Positions 33,559 to 38,269 of a DNA stretch of 38,269 nucleotides are shown one piece after another. The DNA lies in the NCBI RefSeq assembly GCF_015557435.1, contig NZ_JADNOH010000080.1, positions 1 to 38,269 on the forward strand. The letters are read 5' to 3'. The notes beneath the pieces were generated by a model. That model made no database searches. It was not told the origin of the DNA and was given only the letters and a program-made list of their open reading frames with translations. The DNA is from Collinsella aerofaciens. Its GTDB lineage: Bacteria > Actinomycetota > Coriobacteriia > Coriobacteriales > Coriobacteriaceae. How positions within the stretch are numbered: position 1 is the first letter of the stretch; every line of letters starts with the position of its first letter. Both the position numbers and the translations under genes were made by a program.

Positions 33559-34599
33559 ATGAGAAGCCGGCTTTCCATGACATACGACGAATCGGGGCGC
33601 GCCGCGCGGTGTCGCGTCGTGACGGCGCTACTCGCTGTTGCCCTCATCGTGCTCGTCGGGGCCAACCTGTGCATCGGGAGCGTGCTCGTGCCCGCAGACC
33701 ACATCCCCGGCATCCTTTCGGGCGGCGCGGCCAATTCCATGGAAAGCCAGGTCATCTGGGAGATTCGCCTACCGCGCGTGCTTTCAGCCGTGCTTCTCGG
33801 CGGGGCGCTTTCCCTCTCCGGGTTCCTGCTGCAGACGTTTTTTAACAATCCCATCGCCGACCCGTTCATCTTGGGCGTCTCCTCGGGCGCAAAGTTCGTC
33901 GTCGCGCTTACGATGATCGTACTTCTTGGCGCGAACCAGGCCATGTCCTCGCCGGCCATGGTGGCCGCAGCGTTTCTGGGCTCGCTTATCACCATCGGCT
34001 TCGTGCTCCTCATCGCACGGCGCATAAGTTCCATGGCCATGCTCATCGTGGCGGGCGTCATGGTGGGATACATCTGCTCGGCGACGACGAACTTCCTTAT
34101 CGCCTTCGCCGACGACCAGTCCATCGTGAACCTGCACAACTGGTCTTTGGGTAGCTTCTCGGGTTCGAGCTGGGACGACGTCGCGGTCATCGCGGTCGTG
34201 GTGATCACCGTGAGCGCATGCGTATTCGCGATATCGAAGCCCCTTTCCGCCTTCCAGCTGGGAGAAGCCTACGCGAAAAGCGTCGGCGTGAACGTCGCAC
34301 GCTTCCGCGTGGTGCTCGTTCTTCTAGCGAGCATGCTCTCCGCCTGCGTGACCGCGTTCGCCGGTCCGGTGTCGTTCGTAGGCATCGCGGTTCCACATCT
34401 CGTGAAGTCGGCGATAAAGTCGTCGAAGCCCATCCGCGTGATTCCTGCGTGCTTCTTGGGAGGCGCCATCTTCTGCGCGGGCTGCGATTTGATCGCGCGC
34501 ACGCTGTTCTCCCCCGTCGAGCTTTCCATCAGCGCCGTCACCGCCATCTTCGGCGCGCCGGTGGTTATCGCACTCATGTTGAAGAAGCGGGTGAGGTAG
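33559..34599 (+). CDS. btuC: BtuC/FecCD-family ABC permease
   Basis: Membrane channel for the lipoprotein-bound substrate. The 346-residue product has about ten hydrophobic helices and the family hallmark region RLPRVLSAVLLGGALSLSG with NNPIADPFILGVSSGA, and GPVSFVGIAVPHLV near the end. Start ATG 33559 lies four bases after the binding-protein stop. Members carry B12, haem or siderophores; here the riboswitch and the neighbours point to a corrinoid or precursor. The symbol follows context and is provisional. Confidence 0.88.
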   Translation: MRSRLSMTYDESGRAARCRVVTALLAVALIVLVGANLCIGSVLVPADHIPGILSGGAANSMESQVIWEIRLPRVLSAVLLGGALSLSGFLLQTFFNNPIADPFILGVSSGAKFVVALTMIVLLGANQAMSSPAMVAAAFLGSLITIGFVLLIARRISSMAMLIVAGVMVGYICSATTNFLIAFADDQSIVNLHNWSLGSFSGSSWDDVAVIAVVVITVSACVFAISKPLSAFQLGEAYAKSVGVNVARFRVVLVLLASMLSACVTAFAGPVSFVGIAVPHLVKSAIKSSKPIRVIPACFLGGAIFCAGCDLIARTLFSPVELSISAVTAIFGAPVVIALMLKKRVR

Positions 34600-35934
34600 A
34601 TGGGGGAATTCGTGCCGCGGCCCAAAACGCTCGGAGGGGACATTCCATGCTTAGACAGTCCTGAGCTTGCACGAAAGCGCCAGAAGGCACTTTCGGCTCG
34701 TGCGGAACTGCGCGCGGAACGCCTCCTCCGAGCGGAGTCGAACCTCGAAGCCCCGGTCGAAACGCAGGCTGACGGAGCGCCGCTTTTCCGCATAAGCGAC
34801 CTGTCGGCGGGCTACGACAAGAAGGTCGTAGTCGAAGGCATCGATCTGGAGGTTCGCGCGGGCGACGTCGTGGCGCTCATCGGGCCGAACGGCTCGGGCA
34901 AGTCGACCATCTTGAAAACCATCACGCGCCATCTGGCACCGCTTGCCGGCGCGGTCGAGCTCGACGGGCGGGAGATTTCCCGATGGAAGACGGCGGAGTT
35001 CGCAAGGAACCTTGCCGTTATGCTGACAGATCGCCCCCGGACCGAGCTTCTCACCTGCCGCGATATCGTAGAGGCGGGAAGGCATCCCTACACCGGGCGA
35101 ATGGGCACACTCTCGCCCGACGACCATAGTCGGGTCGATGAGGCCATGAAAACCGCACATGTGGAAGAGCTCGCCGAGCGCGACTTCATGCAGATAAGCG
35201 ACGGGCAACGCCAGCGCGTCATGCTCGCACGCGCCATCGCGCAGGATCCGCGTGTGCTCGTGCTCGACGAGCCCACGTCGTATCTCGATATCCGCTACCA
35301 GATCGACCTGCTGCGAATACTTCGCCACCTTGCGAAATCGCAGAATGTGGCTGTCATCATGTCCATCCACGAACTCGAGCTCGCGCAGAAAAGCGCCGAC
35401 AAGGTGATTTGCGTGAAGGACGGCCGGGTCTTCCGCGCCGGCGCACCCGAGGGCATATTCACGCGCGAGACGATTGGCGAGCTCTACGGCCTTCAACATG
35501 GCACCTTCAACGAGCGCTTCGGCAGCGTGGAAATTGGGCGCCCACACGGCGATGCGCACACGTTCGTCATCGCTGGCGCAGGTACGGGGTCGGCTGTGTT
35601 TCGCCAGCTCATTCGGCAGGGCAAGGCGTTCTACGCGGGCGTTCTGCACGAAGGGGACATCGACTGCGAGCTCGCGCGCGACCTGGCGACGGAATGCGTA
35701 GCCGAGCGCGCCTTCGAGCCGATCGGGGATAAAACCATAGCCCGCGCCAAAGAGCTCCTCGTCCACTGCGCGCGTCTTATCGTATGCCCCGCCGCCTTCG
35801 GCACCATAAACGCCCGCAACGCAGAGCTCGTCGAGTTCGCACGCTCGCATGGTATCGAGGTCATGCGAGCGTGCGAAGGCGCATCGGAGGATTCCAAAAT
35901 TGGAGTGGGAAGGATAAACTGGACTTTCTTTTAA
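34600..35934 (+). CDS. btuD: BtuD-type ABC ATPase with extra C-terminal domain
   Basis: Energises the importer. The 444-residue chain is much longer than the usual 250-270. Residues 1-60 are a charged extension, the ATPase follows with Walker A GPNGSGKST at 95-103, signature ISDGQ at 199-203 (LSGGQ altered), Walker B ending DEP at 223-225 and switch His257. About residues 310-444 form an added domain (HTFVIAGAGTGSAVFRQLIRQGKAFYAG..., CPAAFGTINARNAEL) with a Rossmann-like, Gly-rich start; its job is unknown. The ATG abuts the btuC stop. The symbol is given by context. Confidence 0.87.
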   Translation: MGEFVPRPKTLGGDIPCLDSPELARKRQKALSARAELRAERLLRAESNLEAPVETQADGAPLFRISDLSAGYDKKVVVEGIDLEVRAGDVVALIGPNGSGKSTILKTITRHLAPLAGAVELDGREISRWKTAEFARNLAVMLTDRPRTELLTCRDIVEAGRHPYTGRMGTLSPDDHSRVDEAMKTAHVEELAERDFMQISDGQRQRVMLARAIAQDPRVLVLDEPTSYLDIRYQIDLLRILRHLAKSQNVAVIMSIHELELAQKSADKVICVKDGRVFRAGAPEGIFTRETIGELYGLQHGTFNERFGSVEIGRPHGDAHTFVIAGAGTGSAVFRQLIRQGKAFYAGVLHEGDIDCELARDLATECVAERAFEPIGDKTIARAKELLVHCARLIVCPAAFGTINARNAELVEFARSHGIEVMRACEGASEDSKIGVGRINWTFF

Positions 35935-35943
35935 GGATCCTCA

Positions 35944-36027
35944 GGCTACAGCTCCTACGCCGGCAAGGTCTCCAAGGCGCCGGAAAACCTCAGGAACAGG
36001 AATTTCCACGCCGACGAGCCCAACTAG
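35944..36027 (+). pseudogene. IS3/IS150-type transposase (OrfB) fragment
   Basis: In the frame read through from the btuD stop, 27 codons read GYSSYAGKVSKAPENL, then RNRNFHADEPN, then a TAG stop. The Y-SSY-G-V-K-PEN, FHADEPN pattern matches the segment just ahead of the catalytic (rve) domain of IS150-like OrfB proteins, where the full protein continues with a W-TDIT-type motif. Here it is cut off next to the tetR stop codon. No start, no catalytic part and no terminal repeats are left, so it is a scar of an earlier insertion at the right edge of the island. Confidence 0.7.
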
Positions 36028-36029
36028 GC

Positions 36030-36641
36030 CTAATCCAAGCGAGATTCCAGACTCGACAGACCATTGAGAGTCAGATCGTTGGCGACCTCAGAGACACGCT
36101 CGATAGGAACCGAGCCGTCAGACAGCGCCCACGTGCGATAGATACCGATTATACCCGACAGCAAAAACGCCAGATAGTAGTCGAACATCTCGTCCTTGAG
36201 ACCTTGGGGCAGCAGATCGCGCTCGGCAATCTCGTGCTCGAGCGGTGCACGAAGACGAGCCATAAAATCATCGAGCGGAATATTCTCGATCAGCTGACGA
36301 TTGAGCACCAAGTTGTTGCACAGTGCCTCATTAACGGTTTTAAAGAAGGTCGCCGCCGCGCCAAGAGCGCGCTCGTTGGTGTCACCGTCCATAGAAGCAA
36401 GCGTTTTCTCGACCGAGTCGACAATCATCTCCACCACATCGACGGCAATGGCATCGAGCAGGCCGTCAACCGTACCAAAGTGAACGTAAAAGGTCTTGCG
36501 GTCGACATTGGCCTCGCGCGCGATGGCACTCACCGTAATGTCTGCCAGCGGCTTTTCCATGAGCAGGCGCTCGAAAGCCGAAAGGATGGCATTACGGCTG
36601 CGAACGATGCGGCGGTCAAGACGCGGTTTGATGGTTGCCAT
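36030..36641 (-). CDS. TetR-family transcriptional regulator
   Basis: The 203-residue product has an N-terminal helix-turn-helix at about 34-55 (DITVSAIAREANVDRKTFYVHF) and an all-helical ligand domain with a hydrophobic stretch at about 165-180, typical of TetR regulators. ATG 36641 has GAAGGGA upstream; the longer open frame has no ribosome site. It lies downstream of the membrane protein gene on the same strand, with an inverted repeat 44 bases upstream of its start. Target genes are unknown; the promoter of its own gene is the first candidate. Confidence 0.9.
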   Translation of the reverse strand: MATIKPRLDRRIVRSRNAILSAFERLLMEKPLADITVSAIAREANVDRKTFYVHFGTVDGLLDAIAVDVVEMIVDSVEKTLASMDGDTNERALGAAATFFKTVNEALCNNLVLNRQLIENIPLDDFMARLRAPLEHEIAERDLLPQGLKDEMFDYYLAFLLSGIIGIYRTWALSDGSVPIERVSEVANDLTLNGLSSLESRLD

Positions 36642-36684
36642 GGGCGTGTCCCTTCGATATGCGAGCATTCATCAACAGATGAGA

Positions 36685-36708
36685 GATAATCTACGTTAGA
36701 GGATTATC
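36685..36708. promoter_or_regulatory. Candidate TetR operator
   Basis: GATAATC (36685-36691) and GATTATC (36702-36708) form a perfect 7-bp inverted repeat with a 10-base spacer, 44 bases upstream of tetR. Size and position fit autoregulation by a TetR dimer. Confidence 0.55.
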
Positions 36709-36757
36709 CCCCATACGGCACAAATATGCCCCGCATCATGAAGAACGCACGACTGCC

Positions 36758-38065
36758 CTACTGAGACTTAGGGCGCTTCTTCTTATTGAGTGCCGACGGA
36801 GATACGCGAATACCGTCTCCTGTCTGACGCACATAGGCCTTATGAGCCGGCTTTGCGGTCCCAGAAGCCTTCTGAGCCTGCTTCTTGGGATCAACGGTAA
36901 CAGCATTCGTGGGGTGCGGCTTAGTGGGCGCAGAGGGCGTCTGAGGCGTGCGGCCGAGCTTGCGCATCACGCGATCCCAGCGCGCATGGATGCTCTCGTT
37001 GTGGGCGCTCTTAAGTCCCAGCAGGGGCGCAGCCAAAATGGTAGGCGCAATAAACGTAATGAGACGCCACAGCAGATAGCCGGCGGTCGAAGCCGAACCG
37101 AAGAAATGACCCAAGAACAATGCAAAGCCGCCCTCAGCGCCACCAGTTCCACCGGGCAAGGGAACCGCAGAGCTTAACAGCTGGACAAAGGCGCTCGCGG
37201 CCATGACCGAGAAAAAGTCGACCTCGTGGTGGCCAAAGGCAAGCATCAGGAAATACGGAACCAGATAGAAAAACGCGAGCTGCAGCATGGTGATAAACAC
37301 GGTGAGCAGCATGGAAGAAAAATGTCCGGCCGAAAGCTTGAACTTCTCGGAGAAGGAGTAGATCTCGCCATCGACAAACGTGCGCCAACCCTCGATCTTA
37401 GTGGCCGAGACACCAATGCGCTCGAGCCAATTGATGATGCAATGGGCGATGCGCGTGACGGTCTTAGGCATGAGCGCGACGGCGAAGATGCCAAGCAAGA
37501 TGCAGCAGTGTCCACCAAAGCTAAAGACGCACAGCAGCGTCATGTCGCCATAGCGCTCGGCAAAAAACGGCATGCGAGCAAGCAGTAGGATAGCGCCCCA
37601 GGCAACGAGGCCAAACTGATACACGATAAAGCGCGTGAACTGCGTGGCTCCGGCCTCGCCGACATTTTGGCCCGCTTTGGTCAGGCGGTAGATCTGAGCA
37701 GGAGTCGAGCCCATCATCATAGGGGTGAGGTTGCCAAAGAAGATGCCACTCGCCTCGACCGAGATCAGGTCGCGAATGCCGACGGGTGAATTGGGGTCGA
37801 GCCAGACAGCGATCGCATAGGCCACAATGCCAAAGAACAGATACATGAACATGCAGAGACACGCGACAACGAGCCATGACGCCTGGACGCTCGACATAGC
37901 GGCCCAGAACTGCCCCATCTGCCCGGTTACCACCAGATAGACGATATAACCCACCAGCACGACGCCGATAAAGATGGCGCCGCGGCGTGCGCTCTTATTG
38001 TCATCTCCGCCCGAGGCCTCAACCTCGACCTGGGGCTTAGACGTATGCTGAGAGGACTCCGTCAT
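36758..38065 (-). CDS. Lysylphosphatidylglycerol synthase-like membrane protein
   Basis: The 435-residue product resembles the N-terminal membrane half (LPG_synthase_TM, AglD/MprF family): about eight hydrophobic segments, the SVEASGIFFGNLTPMMMGSTPAQIYRL block and the PLPGGTGGAEGGF motif. The catalytic MprF aminoacyltransferase half is absent, so lipid flipping or glycosyl-lipid handling is more likely than lysyl transfer. A basic, low-complexity tail of about 80 residues follows, on the cytoplasmic side by charge. ATG 38065 has AAGGAG five bases upstream. Confidence 0.88.
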   Translation of the reverse strand: MTESSQHTSKPQVEVEASGGDDNKSARRGAIFIGVVLVGYIVYLVVTGQMGQFWAAMSSVQASWLVVACLCMFMYLFFGIVAYAIAVWLDPNSPVGIRDLISVEASGIFFGNLTPMMMGSTPAQIYRLTKAGQNVGEAGATQFTRFIVYQFGLVAWGAILLLARMPFFAERYGDMTLLCVFSFGGHCCILLGIFAVALMPKTVTRIAHCIINWLERIGVSATKIEGWRTFVDGEIYSFSEKFKLSAGHFSSMLLTVFITMLQLAFFYLVPYFLMLAFGHHEVDFFSVMAASAFVQLLSSAVPLPGGTGGAEGGFALFLGHFFGSASTAGYLLWRLITFIAPTILAAPLLGLKSAHNESIHARWDRVMRKLGRTPQTPSAPTKPHPTNAVTVDPKKQAQKASGTAKPAHKAYVRQTGDGIRVSPSALNKKKRPKSQ

Positions 38066-38086
38066 GAGACTCCTTCTAACAGTCAA

Positions 38087-38104
38087 AATATCTTGGATAT
38101 TGTA
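38087..38104. promoter_or_regulatory. Palindrome at the -10 of the membrane protein gene
   Basis: AATATC-TTG-GATATT (38087-38101) is a 6-bp-arm palindrome touching TACAAT, a -10 candidate on the minus strand (38099-38104). It lies 22 bases before the start codon and could be an operator. Confidence 0.4.
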
Positions 38105-38170
38105 CCCGCAAGGACCATAGACAGAACGCAAAGCTCTGGTTCAAACGGGAATTGCAGACGGTTGTTTGAA

Positions 38171-38204
38171 AATAAAAAACCCGGCCTTCCATGGGAAGTC
38201 CGGG
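38171..38204 (-). terminator. Intrinsic terminator after tRNA-Glu
   Basis: On the minus strand an 11-position stem (38180-38190 with 38194-38204, one C/T mismatch) and a 3-base loop are followed by TTTTTTATT. Confidence 0.85.
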
Positions 38205-38215
38205 TATCAGATGCG

Positions 38216-38269
38216 TGGTAGCCCGTACCAGATTCGAACTGGTGATCTCCGCCTTGAGAGGGCGGCGTC
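38216..38269 (-). tRNA. tRNA-Glu (anticodon CTC), 5' part outside the window
   Basis: The minus strand reads the anticodon arm CCGCC-CTCTCAA-GGCGG (anticodon CTC, decoding GAG), variable loop AGATC, T arm ACCAG-TTCGAAT-CTGGT, acceptor strand ACGGGCT, discriminator A and an encoded CCA end at 38216-38218. The D arm and 5' acceptor strand lie beyond the window end. A terminator follows. Confidence 0.93.

Noticed and set aside
1-38269. CRISPR arrays, rRNA genes or a prophage
   Set aside because: No regularly spaced direct repeats, rRNA motifs or phage structural genes were seen.

Overview
The window looks like chromosomal DNA of a high-GC, gut-type actinobacterium of the class Coriobacteriia, probably Collinsella or a close relative. 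This is inferred from the gene families, the protein sequences and the style of the intergenic palindromes; no 16S rRNA gene is present. It has three parts: a housekeeping left flank (1-13.5 kb), a corrinoid island of about 22 kb (13.6-36.0 kb) and a short right flank (36.0-38.3 kb).

Left flank. On the minus strand, priA and def form a short operon and gltX lies upstream of them behind its own terminator. On the plus strand follow metK, sdaA (one-chain Fe-S L-serine dehydratase), a membrane-anchored L,D-transpeptidase, and a MacA/MacB-type set of adaptor, ATPase and permease. Three long palindromic intergenic elements sit here (4664-4761, 6318-6432, 13515-13583). They look like REPIN or MITE-type non-autonomous repeats, and the third lies exactly at the edge of the island.

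Corrinoid island. On the minus strand, 17 genes from 29915 down to 13713 overlap, abut or lie 1 nt apart and form one operon in the order cbiF-cbiD-cbiL-cbiG-cbiH-cbiET-cbiA-cobT-cobU-cobS-(cobU-like/cobC fusion)-cbiB-cobD-cbiP-cobO-cbiC-cbiJ. This is the oxygen-independent (early cobalt) route from cobalt-precorrin-2 to cobalamin. Divergently, behind a consensus promoter and a cobalamin riboswitch, lies a second operon. It encodes a Tat-exported lipoprotein cobaltochelatase (CbiK), a small lipoprotein, a lipoprotein binding protein with an extra N-terminal beta domain, a BtuC/FecCD permease and a BtuD-type ATPase with an additional C-terminal domain. No genes making uroporphyrinogen, precorrin-2 or sirohydrochlorin are present, and none making dimethylbenzimidazole. 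An exported chelatase, two related surface lipoproteins and an importer under B12 control suggest that tetrapyrrole capture and cobalt insertion may happen outside the membrane, with uptake feeding the inner pathway. That is the main hypothesis offered here.

Island edges. The left edge carries a short, stop-interrupted stretch resembling the N-terminal part of IS21-type transposases. The right edge carries a fragment resembling IS3/IS150 OrfB. The island is visibly richer in GC than the right flank. Together these suggest acquisition by transfer.

Right flank. A TetR-family regulator with an inverted-repeat candidate operator upstream, a membrane protein of the lysylphosphatidylglycerol synthase/flippase-like family, and the 3' part of a tRNA-Glu(CTC) with its terminator, all on the minus strand.
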